From positions 1 through 38,856 of the forward strand of contig JAQGIK010000115.1 in the NCBI GenBank assembly GCA_028291265.1: a stretch of 38,856 bases of DNA, in the 5' to 3' direction. A program made the translations under genes and the position numbers. Position 1 is the stretch's first letter; each line of letters opens with the position of its first letter. Below the pieces are notes generated by a model. The model did not search any database and was not told the origin of the DNA. It saw only the letters and a list, made by a program, of their open reading frames with translations. Source of the stretch: Caulobacter sp. (GTDB lineage: Bacteria; Pseudomonadota; Alphaproteobacteria; Caulobacterales; Caulobacteraceae). Below are positions 31,888-38,268 of this stretch, piece after piece.

Positions 31888-31915
31888 ATAGTATCATATG
31901 AAACTATCTGCGCAA
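31888..31915 (-). promoter_or_regulatory. hppD operon promoter with embedded MarR-type operator
   Basis: On the minus strand a -35 TTGCGC (plus 31910-31915) and a -10 TACTAT (plus 31888-31893) are 16 nt apart. The 20-bp sequence at 31888-31907, ATAGTATCATATGAAACTAT, is a palindrome at 18 of 20 positions and fills the space between them. Repressor binding there would block RNA polymerase. The MarR protein encoded at the operon's 3' end is the natural candidate. Confidence 0.75.
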
Positions 31916-32000
31916 CGGAGCGGACCTCGACAACGTCCGGCGCCAGCGCTGGTTCGAAAACCTGCTTGGCCTTTGGCTTCGCGCCCTCTAGCACAGGCCC

Positions 32001-32600
32001 ATGCTGCGCAAACTTTACGATTGGGTGATGGGCCTCGCCGGCTCGAAGCACGCCCCCGCCGCCCTCTTCGCCATATCGTTCGCCGAAGCCTCCTTCTTCC
32101 CCATCCCGCCGGACGTCATGCTGGCCCCGATGGTGCTCAAGCGGCCCGAGCGCGCCTGGTTCTACGCCTTCGTCTGCACCGCCGCCTCGGTGATCGGCGG
32201 CATCGCCGGCTACGCCATCGGCTACTACCTGCAGGACCTCGGCCGCTGGCTGCTGTCGCTCGGCGGCCACGGCGGCGACCTCGACAGCTTCCAGTGCTGG
32301 GTCAAGCAGTACGGGGCCTGGGTGGTGCTGATCAAAGGCCTGACCCCCATCCCGTTCAAACTGGTGACCATCGCCATGGGCATGGGCAAGCTCAGCCTGC
32401 CGATCTTCATCCTCACCGCCACCATCACCCGCGCCGCCCGCTTCTTCCTGGTCGCCGGGGTGGTCAAGATCGCCGGCCCGGCCATGCTGCCGGTCATCGA
32501 GAAGCGCCTGGGCCTGGTGGCGCTGGGCGTGATCGTCCTCATTGTCGCCGGATTCGTCATCGCCCACTTCCTCGGAAGCGGCGCGCCAGCCGTCTGTTAG
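32001..32600 (+). CDS. YqaA/DedA-like membrane protein
   Basis: A 199-residue inner-membrane protein of the SNARE-associated/DedA-like superfamily. It has ISFAEASFFPIPPDVMLAP near residues 24-42, the glycine-rich GGIAGYAIGYYL, and KGLTPIPFKLVTIAMGMG, which correspond to the two re-entrant motifs of the family, plus about four hydrophobic helices. DedA-family proteins act in lipid flipping and membrane homeostasis. It is upstream of dsbB with 10 bp between them and probably cotranscribed with dsbB and coq7. Confidence 0.87.
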   Translation: MLRKLYDWVMGLAGSKHAPAALFAISFAEASFFPIPPDVMLAPMVLKRPERAWFYAFVCTAASVIGGIAGYAIGYYLQDLGRWLLSLGGHGGDLDSFQCWVKQYGAWVVLIKGLTPIPFKLVTIAMGMGKLSLPIFILTATITRAARFFLVAGVVKIAGPAMLPVIEKRLGLVALGVIVLIVAGFVIAHFLGSGAPAVC

Positions 32601-32610
32601 AGACCAGTCG

Positions 32611-33150
32611 ATGCAAGCGCTCAAACGCCTGATCTCCTTCGTGCTGCGCCACTGGCCCGAGACGGCCCTGCTGTCGGCCGCCCTGATGCTGGCCATCGCC
32701 CACAGCTTCGAGGCCTTCCTGGGCCTGATGCCCTGCACCCTCTGCCTCAAGGCGCGGGAGGTCTATTGGGCCGCCATCTTCCTGGCCGCCGCCGCCATCG
32801 TCCTCAAGCGCACCTCCCTGGGCAAGAAGACCGCGCCTTGGACCGACCTGGCCCTGGGCCTGGTCTTCCTGTTCGGCGCCGGCCTCGCCTTCTACCACGC
32901 CGGCGTCGAGTGGAAGTGGTGGCCGGGCCCGACCGCCTGTTCGGGCGGCGGAGGCGGCGGCGCCCCCTCGGCGGCCGGCGTCAGCGACCTGCTCAACGGC
33001 GGGCACGCCAAGGCGCCGCGATGCGACGAGATCGTCTGGTCCTTCCTCGGCCTCTCGATGGCCGGCTGGAACATCGTCGTCTCGCTGAAGCTGGCGGTCT
33101 GGAGCTTCATCGCCGCCGCCTACGAGCCCAGGACGGGCCTCCTGAAATGA
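32611..33150 (+). CDS. dsbB: disulfide bond formation protein B
   Basis: A 179-residue four-helix inner-membrane oxidase that passes electrons from DsbA to quinone. The first redox pair is Cys42/Cys45 in LMPCTLC. The second pair in the periplasmic loop (TACSGG and PRCDE) is separated by an unusual Gly/Ala run. The ATG at 32611 gives the normal start; the frame is open further upstream within yqaA. The stop overlaps the coq7 ATG (ATGA). Linking a quinone-dependent oxidase and a ubiquinone biosynthesis gene is functionally sensible. Confidence 0.9.
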   Translation: MQALKRLISFVLRHWPETALLSAALMLAIAHSFEAFLGLMPCTLCLKAREVYWAAIFLAAAAIVLKRTSLGKKTAPWTDLALGLVFLFGAGLAFYHAGVEWKWWPGPTACSGGGGGGAPSAAGVSDLLNGGHAKAPRCDEIVWSFLGLSMAGWNIVVSLKLAVWSFIAAAYEPRTGLLK

Positions 33151-33710
33151 GCGGCAAGCCCATCCCCGCCCGTCCCGGCATGGGGGCGCAGAACGCCCGC
33201 CTGGCCGAGATCCTGCGCGTCGATCAGGCCGGCGAACTGGCCGCCGTCCACATCTACCGCGGCCAGCGGGCGGTCATGGACCGCGCCCCCGGCATGGGCC
33301 GCACCGCCGCCCAGCTGGCCGAGATGGAGGGCCACGAACAGGTCCACCTCAGCCGCTTCGACGAAATCCTCACCGAACGCGGCGTCCGCCCCACCCTGAT
33401 GTCGCCGGTCTGGCGCCTGGCCGGCTTCGCGCTGGGGGCCGGCGCCGCCCTGCTCGGCGAAAAAGCCGCCCACGCCTGCACCGAGGCGGTCGAGACGGTC
33501 ATCGAGCAGCACTACGCCGGCCAGATCGCCGAGCTTGAAACCCGCGAACCGGCCCTGGCCGCCGAACTCAGCAAGTTCCGCGACGACGAACTGCACCACA
33601 AGGACATCGCCATCGGTGAAGGGGCCCGCGAGGCGCCGGGCTATCCGCTGCTGTCGGCGGTCATCCGCGCCGGCTGCCGGGCCGCCATCAAGATCAGCGA
33701 AAAGATTTAG
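33147..33710 (+). CDS. coq7: 3-demethoxyubiquinol 3-hydroxylase (Coq7/CLK-1)
   Basis: A 187-residue di-iron hydroxylase of ubiquinone biosynthesis. Diiron ligand motifs are visible: VDQAGELAAVHIYRGQ (Glu30), EMEGHEQVHL (Glu/His pair about 60-63), TVIEQHY, and FRDDELHHKDIA with Glu and His. Length matches the alphaproteobacterial form. The ATG overlaps the dsbB stop. Membrane-peripheral location is expected from the family. Confidence 0.95.
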   Translation: MSGKPIPARPGMGAQNARLAEILRVDQAGELAAVHIYRGQRAVMDRAPGMGRTAAQLAEMEGHEQVHLSRFDEILTERGVRPTLMSPVWRLAGFALGAGAALLGEKAAHACTEAVETVIEQHYAGQIAELETREPALAAELSKFRDDELHHKDIAIGEGAREAPGYPLLSAVIRAGCRAAIKISEKI

Positions 33711-33738
33711 CGGAACCGCAGGGCCGCGCGGCGGATTG

Positions 33739-33755
33739 CCTCTGGTAACCAGAGG
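33739..33755 (+). promoter_or_regulatory. hairpin covering the ribosome binding site of the 48-residue ORF
   Basis: CCTCTGG (33739-33745) pairs perfectly with CCAGAGG (33749-33755) around TAA. The 3' arm contains AGAGG, the probable ribosome binding site for the ATG at 33763. There is no T-run, so a terminator is less likely than a translation-controlling fold. Confidence 0.5.
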
Positions 33756-33762
33756 TAACTGC

Positions 33763-33909
33763 ATGTCCGATCCCGGCCCCGACTTCGAACCGACGCCCGG
33801 TCCCGCCCCCGCCTACGATCCGGAGCCGCCGGCCATCGATCCCGACCTGCCGACCGAGCCCGGTCCCGCGCCGGCCACAGACCCGACCCCGCCGCCGACG
33901 GTTTCCTAG
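33763..33909 (+). CDS. small proline-rich protein (48 residues)
   Basis: A 48-residue peptide rich in Pro, Asp, Glu and Thr (MSDPGPDFEPTPGPAPAYDP...PPPTVS) with no hydrophobic segment or cysteine, likely disordered and strongly acidic. AGAGG lies seven bases before the ATG. It follows coq7 by 52 bp and its stop shares CTAG with the convergent PilZ gene. No family recognised; coding status rests on the ribosome binding site and the clean fit between neighbours. Confidence 0.5.
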   Translation: MSDPGPDFEPTPGPAPAYDPEPPAIDPDLPTEPGPAPATDPTPPPTVS

Positions 33910-34286
33910 TCTTCCTCGTCCTTCGGCCCCGTCCCGGCCATGTGCTTCCACACATGGCGCAGCGCCTTCAGCTGCCGGGCCGTCGTCGCCCGCAGGTCAT
34001 GCCGTTCGAGCAGTTCCAGCCCGACCTTGCTGCCCCGCCGCCAGATCACCCTGGCGTCCCAGGCGATGCCTTCCCGCACCTGCAGCAGATGCAGTTCGTT
34101 GGGGATCAGGTGCGGTGAACCGGTCTCCACCAGGGCCCCCTCGACGCTGATGTTCTTGATGACGCAGTCGATGGTGATGTTGGCCCCGTCGGTCGACAGC
34201 TTGCCGGTCAGCAGGGCGCGCTGACGCTGGTTGCGGCGCCTTTCGACGGGAGGAGCCTGGGGACGGGGCGCGGAGGAACTGGACAT
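33906..34286 (-). CDS. PilZ domain protein
   Basis: A 126-residue protein. The PilZ c-di-GMP-binding signature is visible as an Arg-rich RRRNQRQR near residues 16-23 and an NISVEGA motif (about 44-50) in place of the usual D/NxSxxG. It is followed by beta-strands (DARVIWRRGSKVGLELL) that complete the barrel. A C-terminal helix of about 30 residues follows. It probably acts as a c-di-GMP receptor; the exact process is unknown. Confidence 0.88.
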   Translation of the reverse strand: MSSSSAPRPQAPPVERRRNQRQRALLTGKLSTDGANITIDCVIKNISVEGALVETGSPHLIPNELHLLQVREGIAWDARVIWRRGSKVGLELLERHDLRATTARQLKALRHVWKHMAGTGPKDEED

Positions 34287-34376
34287 GCCGCGATCCTAGG
34301 CACGGCCCCCTTGCCAACACGTTGATATCCGAACCCCCTTTTCGTAGGCTGATTTAGGCCTAATTTGAGCTTAGGG

Positions 34377-34613
34377 ATGCGCTTAGGGGGCGCCGTGCTG
34401 TTCCGACCGAAGACCAACAAGGACGATTTCGAACGCGAGGTGCGCCTCGAGATGGCCTACATGCGCGACCTGCATGGCGAATACGCCCATCTGGTCGCCA
34501 GGGAACGCGCCGCGCGGCCGCGCCTGGGCGGGCCGCGCAAGCGGGTGATCGAGGAAGCCGCCCGCCGCCTGGCCGCCGAAATGAAGGCCCCGCCGACGGC
34601 CGCCAGGCGCTGA
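34377..34613 (+). CDS. small hypothetical protein (78 residues)
   Basis: A basic, helical protein (pattern NKDDFEREVRLEMAYMRDLH, then RERAARPRLGGPRKRVIEEA). No known domain. The start is uncertain: TTG 34365, ATG 34377 or GTG 34395; the last has AGGGGG upstream. A TTAGGCCTAA palindrome lies just before it. Included because of consistent codon bias and lack of competing ORFs. Confidence 0.55.
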   Translation: MRLGGAVLFRPKTNKDDFEREVRLEMAYMRDLHGEYAHLVARERAARPRLGGPRKRVIEEAARRLAAEMKAPPTAARR

Positions 34614-34627
34614 ACCTCCTCAACGAA

Positions 34628-34665
34628 CGTTGATTTTGTTTAATGTTTCCAGCCTGAAATCAACG
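34628..34665. promoter_or_regulatory. inverted repeat upstream of the sulfotransferase-like gene
   Basis: CGTTGATTT (34628-34636) and AAATCAACG (34657-34665) are perfect 9-bp inverted repeats separated by 20 nt, in an AT-rich stretch ending 15 bp before the GTG start. It may be an operator or a leader stem. Confidence 0.4.
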
Positions 34666-34679
34666 AATACCCCTTCCGG

Positions 34680-35795
34680 GTGTACTGCGACCGGATGCCG
34701 CATGCTGGATTTGAAACGGGCGGGACGCGCGTCCTCCAGGGGCTTGGGCCCCAGCTCACCGCCACGCCCGACATCCTGCTTCATTCCATCGATCCGGTGC
34801 ATGAGGCGGCCTATCTCGTCCGCCTGACCCGCCACCACTACCTCGAGGCCAGCTTTCTCGACGACCGGGTGCTCGGCGACGACACCCCCGGCCTCTGGGC
34901 CCGCCTCGACGAGATCGCCGAGCACGCCGCCGCCCTGCCCGAGCGCTGCGACTTCATCTTCCATGTCGGCCATGTCGGCTCGACCCTGCTGTCGCGCCTG
35001 CTCGGGGCCGCGCCCGGCGTCCACGCCCTGCGCGAGCCCACCGCCCTGCCCCTGCTGGCCCAGATCCACGCCCAGCTGCCCCGCCCCGAAAGCCTGTGGT
35101 CGCCGCAGCGGTTCGAGGAGGTCCTCAGCCTCTGCCTGAAGCTCTGGTCGCGCACCTACGGCCCCGGCCAGGCGCCGCTGATCAAGGCCACCAGCTGGGC
35201 CAGCGAACTCGCCCCCGCCCTCCTCGCCCGGCCGGCCAAGCCCCGCGCCTTGATGATGACCGCCGCCCCGGAAAGCTGGCTGGCCTCGGCCCTGGCCAGC
35301 CAGCACGCGCTTGGCGACATCCGCTCCTCGGCCACCGTCGCCATGGCCCGCCTGCATCGCCGGCTCGGCGTCGAGCCCTGGCGGCTGCACAGCATGAGCC
35401 TCGGCGAGCGCGCCGCCCTGGTCTGGACCACCGAGATGCTGGCCATGGACGCCGCCGCCCGCGCCAACACGGGCCAGACCCTGTGGATCGACTTCGACCT
35501 CTTCCTGGCCGGCCCCGCCGAGGGCCTGGCCACGGCCCTGACCCACCTGGGCCAGCCCGCCGACCCCACGGTCGTCCAGGCCATCGTCGCCAGCCCGCTG
35601 ATGAGCCGCTACGCCAAGAACCCCGGCCAGAGCTTCACCCCGGCCACCCGCCGCCATCTGCAGGCGACCTCCCGCGCCAACAACGCCGAAGAGATCGCCA
35701 GGGGCCTGGCCTGGCTCGAAGCCGCCGCCAGCCGCTTCCCGACCGTCGCCCGCCTGCTGGAACCGGCCTACGCCTCCAGCTCGATGTCCCAGTAG
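34680..35795 (+). CDS. P-loop protein, sulfotransferase-like
   Basis: About 371 residues. A glycine-rich loop (FHVGHVGSTLLSRLLGAAPG, about 93-112) resembles the 5'-phosphosulfate loop of sulfotransferases (xxGRSGTTLL). ALREPTALPLL follows, analogous to the region that contacts the nucleotide 3'-phosphate. The remainder is helical. The start is unclear: GTG at 34680 and ATG at 34695 lack good ribosome binding sites. No carrier or polysaccharide genes are nearby, so enzymatic sulfation is unproven. Its 3' end overlaps the convergent HNH gene by 28 bp. Confidence 0.65.
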   Translation: MYCDRMPHAGFETGGTRVLQGLGPQLTATPDILLHSIDPVHEAAYLVRLTRHHYLEASFLDDRVLGDDTPGLWARLDEIAEHAAALPERCDFIFHVGHVGSTLLSRLLGAAPGVHALREPTALPLLAQIHAQLPRPESLWSPQRFEEVLSLCLKLWSRTYGPGQAPLIKATSWASELAPALLARPAKPRALMMTAAPESWLASALASQHALGDIRSSATVAMARLHRRLGVEPWRLHSMSLGERAALVWTTEMLAMDAAARANTGQTLWIDFDLFLAGPAEGLATALTHLGQPADPTVVQAIVASPLMSRYAKNPGQSFTPATRRHLQATSRANNAEEIARGLAWLEAAASRFPTVARLLEPAYASSSMSQ

Positions 35796-36328
35796 AGGTA
35801 GTCGAGCCAGCTTTCGTGCAGGTGGCCCGGCGGAAACCGCCGCCCCCGGTCCTGCAGCTCGTGCATCGACGGCCGGCGCGGCGCCCGGCGCGGGTGCATA
35901 TGCGCCTCGCGCGGGGTGCGCCCGCCCTTGGCCAGGTTGCAGGGCGCGCAGGCGGTGACGATGTTCTCCCAGGTCGTCCGCCCGCCCCGCGAGCGCGGCA
36001 GCACATGGTCGAACGTCAGGTCCATGGTCGAGGAGCAGTACTGGCAGGCGAAGGCGTCGCGCAGGAACAGGTTGAACCGCGTGAAGGCCGGCGGCCGGTC
36101 CTGGCTGACGAACTGCTTGAGGCTGACCACGCTCGGCAGCCGCATCTCGAACGAGGGGCTGCGGATCACCTGGTCATAGGTCGACACCACATCGACGCGG
36201 TCGAGGAACACCGCCTTGATCACGTCCTGCCAGGGCCAGACGGACAACGGATAATAGCTGAGCGGCCGGTAGTCGGCGTTCAGCACCAGGGCGGGCCAAC
36301 CGGACGGCGCATGGCTGGTGATTTCCAT
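35768..36328 (-). CDS. HNH endonuclease
   Basis: A 186-residue protein with a C-terminal-half HNH nuclease: CQYCSS and CAPCNLAKGG form the zinc pairs, and FDHVLPRSRGGRTTWENIVTAC holds the catalytic His and Asn. The N-terminal 85 residues (ALVLNADYRPLSYYPLSVWPW) are typical of a widespread chromosomal HNH family found outside restriction systems. The ATG at 36328 has GGGGAG upstream. No methylase is adjacent. Confidence 0.9.
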   Translation of the reverse strand: MEITSHAPSGWPALVLNADYRPLSYYPLSVWPWQDVIKAVFLDRVDVVSTYDQVIRSPSFEMRLPSVVSLKQFVSQDRPPAFTRFNLFLRDAFACQYCSSTMDLTFDHVLPRSRGGRTTWENIVTACAPCNLAKGGRTPREAHMHPRRAPRRPSMHELQDRGRRFPPGHLHESWLDYLYWDIELEA

Positions 36329-36480
36329 CACGCCATCTCCCCGTGGAACCGGACCCGAAATGTGGAACTCGCAATCGGACTGAAGACCCGCCTGCCTCTC
36401 CGTCGCTACGGGAATCGCCTGCATTCCCGATGACCGCTTGAAGATGGCGCCGAACCACGACGGGTCCAAGACACAGGTGC

Positions 36481-36508
36481 AAAAGAAAAGGGCCCCGGAA
36501 AGGGGCCC
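36481..36508 (-). terminator. Rho-independent terminator of the 37-residue peptide gene
   Basis: On the minus strand GGGCCCC (plus 36502-36508) pairs with GGGGCCC (plus 36490-36496) around a 5-nt loop, followed by TTTTCTTTT (plus 36481-36489). Seven GC pairs and a T-rich tail make this a strong intrinsic terminator, about 78 bp after the stop codon. Confidence 0.85.
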
Positions 36509-36585
36509 TGAAGTCTGATGCTCGGAAAGAGAAAATTTCGTGGGCGCCGGCGGCCGGTGAGGGCCGGCCGCCTGCCCGGTCGTTC

Positions 36586-36699
36586 TTACATCCCGATGAA
36601 GGCCGTGGCGCCGGCCAGGATCAGACCCAGACCCAGGAACAGCACGGAGGCCGAACGGTCGAAGAGACGTTCGAACGAAGACAGCTTGGAAACTTGCAT
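36586..36699 (-). CDS. 37-residue single-pass membrane peptide
   Basis: A short ORF, MQVSKLSSFERLFDRS followed by a hydrophobic helix (about residues 18-36: VLFLGLGLILAGATAFIG) and a final Met. The N-terminal half is an amphipathic, positively charged segment. AAAAGG lies eight or nine bases before the ATG. Its own promoter (TTGACA, 17 nt, TATCTA) and a strong terminator make it a monocistronic unit. It is divergent from tetR across a shared inverted repeat. Function unknown; small regulatory membrane peptides are the closest comparison. Confidence 0.75.
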   Translation of the reverse strand: MQVSKLSSFERLFDRSASVLFLGLGLILAGATAFIGM

Positions 36700-36798
36700 G
36701 ACACACACCTTTTAAGTTGTTGGGCCCCCGTGTGCCGGTGGCCCCCCTGTTGATCCCCTCGTCTCACCCGGGGAGGGGGGCGAAGGGTTTGTCCGATC

Positions 36799-36838
36799 TG
36801 GACAGTGCTTAGATAGAAGACCATCTAAGCGCTGTCAA
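36799..36838. promoter_or_regulatory. bidirectional promoter with 36-bp TetR-type operator
   Basis: GACAGTGCTTAGAT (36801-36814) and ATCTAAGCGCTGTC (36823-36836) are inverted repeats matching at 13 of 14 positions around 8 nt. On the minus strand TTGACA (plus 36833-36838) and TATCTA (plus 36810-36815) are exactly 17 nt apart and drive the 37-residue gene. On the plus strand TGGACA (36799-36804) and CATCTA (36822-36827) are 17 nt apart and could drive tetR. The dyad overlaps both promoters. Confidence 0.8.
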
Positions 36839-36880
36839 GATGATCTTTACGGCGTTCGGATGAAAGTTTATACAGGTTCA

Positions 36881-37516
36881 ATGAGCACCGCCGCTGTTGC
36901 CGATATCCGCCCCTACCATCACGGCGATCTTCGCCGCGCGCTGGTCGACGCCGCCATCCGGATTCTGGAGCGCGAAGGCCCCAGCGCCCTGTCCCTCCGC
37001 GCCGTGGCGCGCGAGGCCGGCGTCAGCCCGGCCGCGCCCTACCACCACTTCAAGGACAAGGGCGAACTGCTCGACGCCGTCGCCCACGTCGGCTGGGAAG
37101 CGCTCGGCGAGGGCATGAGCGCCGTCCAGGGCGAGGTCCCCGACCTCTCCGGCCTGATGACCGAGATCGGCGTCGCCTACGTCCGCTTCTCGCAGGACCA
37201 CCCGGCCCTCTACCGCGTCATGTACGACACCGCCCGCGACAAGGACTCCCTGCCCGAGGGCATGCAGGACAAGGAAGACGGGGCCTACTGCCTGGTCCGC
37301 AACACCTTCCGCTCGGTCGCCGGCCCGGACGTTCCCGACGTCGACATCGAACTGGCCACCATCGCCGCCTGGTGCGCCGCCCACGGCCTGGCCGAAATGA
37401 GCGGCTTCGCCCAGTTCGGCCCGCTGAAAGACGCCTTCGGCGGCGACGCCGGCTTCCTGCGCGCCGTGCTCAGCCACCTGGGCATGTTCCAGCCGAAACT
37501 CGTCAAGCCGACATAG
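36881..37516 (+). CDS. TetR/AcrR family transcriptional regulator
   Basis: A repressor of about 211 residues. The N-terminal helix-turn-helix reads YHHGDLRRALVDAAIRIL... LSLRAVAREAGVSPAAPYHHF, the classic TetR DNA-binding domain. The C-terminal part (about 80-200) matches the WHG-type ligand domain layout, with FSQDHPALYRVMYD and a conserved Trp in AAWCAAHGL. An ATG at 36860 is also in frame; 36881 fits the family start better. It is divergent from the 37-residue peptide gene and probably represses that gene and itself. Confidence 0.9.
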   Translation: MSTAAVADIRPYHHGDLRRALVDAAIRILEREGPSALSLRAVAREAGVSPAAPYHHFKDKGELLDAVAHVGWEALGEGMSAVQGEVPDLSGLMTEIGVAYVRFSQDHPALYRVMYDTARDKDSLPEGMQDKEDGAYCLVRNTFRSVAGPDVPDVDIELATIAAWCAAHGLAEMSGFAQFGPLKDAFGGDAGFLRAVLSHLGMFQPKLVKPT

Positions 37517-37642
37517 CGGACGTCAGGCGGAAGTGTGTGCGGTTCCGCCGCCCGGACGGGCGCCACGTGGAACTCTTTACGGAACGCGGAACCCCGGCGA
37601 CCCGTTAGGCAGGCTCACAACAGCCGCCAAAGGGGCCCCGCC

Positions 37643-38065
37643 ATGCTGATCTCCGACGTCATGACCGCCAATCCGCAGGTCGCCAAACCCTCGGACACCG
37701 TCGCCGACATCGCCAGGCGCATGAACCAGATCGACAGCGGCGTGATTCCCGTCGTCGAGGATGGCCAGATCAAGGGCATCATCACCGACCGCGACATCGT
37801 CCTGCGCGTCGTCGGCGAACAGCGCAGCTTCGACACCAAGGTGTCGGAGGTGATGACCACCGACGTCCAGACCTGCCGCGAGGACGCCACCATCGCCGAC
37901 GTCATCTTCCAGATGCAGGACAAGCAGATCCGCCGCATCCTGATCGTCGACGACAAACAGAACCTGACCGGCATCGTCTCCCTCGGCGACGTCGCCCAGG
38001 AAGCCTCGGCCCGCAAGGCCGGCGCCATCCTCGAAGAAATGTCGGACGCCCCGGCCAATAATTAG
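37643..38065 (+). CDS. CBS domain-pair protein
   Basis: A 140-residue protein made of two CBS domains: residues about 1-60 (MLISDVMTANPQVAKPSDTV... GIITDRDIVLRVV) and about 68-130 (VSEVMTTDVQTCREDATIADV... GIVSLGDVAQEA). CBS pairs bind adenosyl nucleotides and act as sensors. No attached catalytic domain. AAAGGGG precedes the ATG at 37643; the frame upstream has no better start. Follows tetR by 126 bp. Confidence 0.92.
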   Translation: MLISDVMTANPQVAKPSDTVADIARRMNQIDSGVIPVVEDGQIKGIITDRDIVLRVVGEQRSFDTKVSEVMTTDVQTCREDATIADVIFQMQDKQIRRILIVDDKQNLTGIVSLGDVAQEASARKAGAILEEMSDAPANN

Positions 38066-38079
38066 CGGCGCAGAGAACG

Positions 38080-38249
38080 AACTCTCCCCCCGCTTTGCGG
38101 GGGGAGGACCGCTCTGGAGCTCCAAGCGACAGAGCAGGAGGGGGGCAAGTCTGTCAGCGGAATAGCGGTCCACCGCCGGTGGGGCCCGCCTCCTGGTTTC
38201 TCGCTTAGGCTCGAAACCTGTCCTCCCCCCGCTTCACGGGGGGAGAGTT
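38080..38249. repeat. long intergenic inverted repeat, family D
   Basis: Arms of 29 bp (38080-38108 starting AACTCTCCCCCCGC, and 38221-38249 ending GGGGGGAGAGTT) are reverse complements with about three mismatches in the loop-side bases, flanking about 112 bp. Each arm folds into its own CTCCCCCCGC/GCGGGGGGAG hairpin. It separates the CBS gene from gluQ. No transposase or T-run. Confidence 0.85.
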
Positions 38250-38268
38250 AAGACGCTACACACCCCCG

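Noticed and set aside
29748..31901. 717-codon plus-strand ORF across the isoaspartyl peptidase and hppD
   Set aside because: Composition is shadow-like, while the minus strand carries two enzymes with complete active sites.
35768..36328. HNH protein as part of a restriction or retron/phage-defence system
   Set aside because: No methylase, reverse transcriptase or defence gene is adjacent, and the N-terminal region matches a common chromosomal HNH family.
38080..38249. Insertion sequence ends
   Set aside because: The enclosed 112 bp has no transposase ORF and I saw no target-site duplication.
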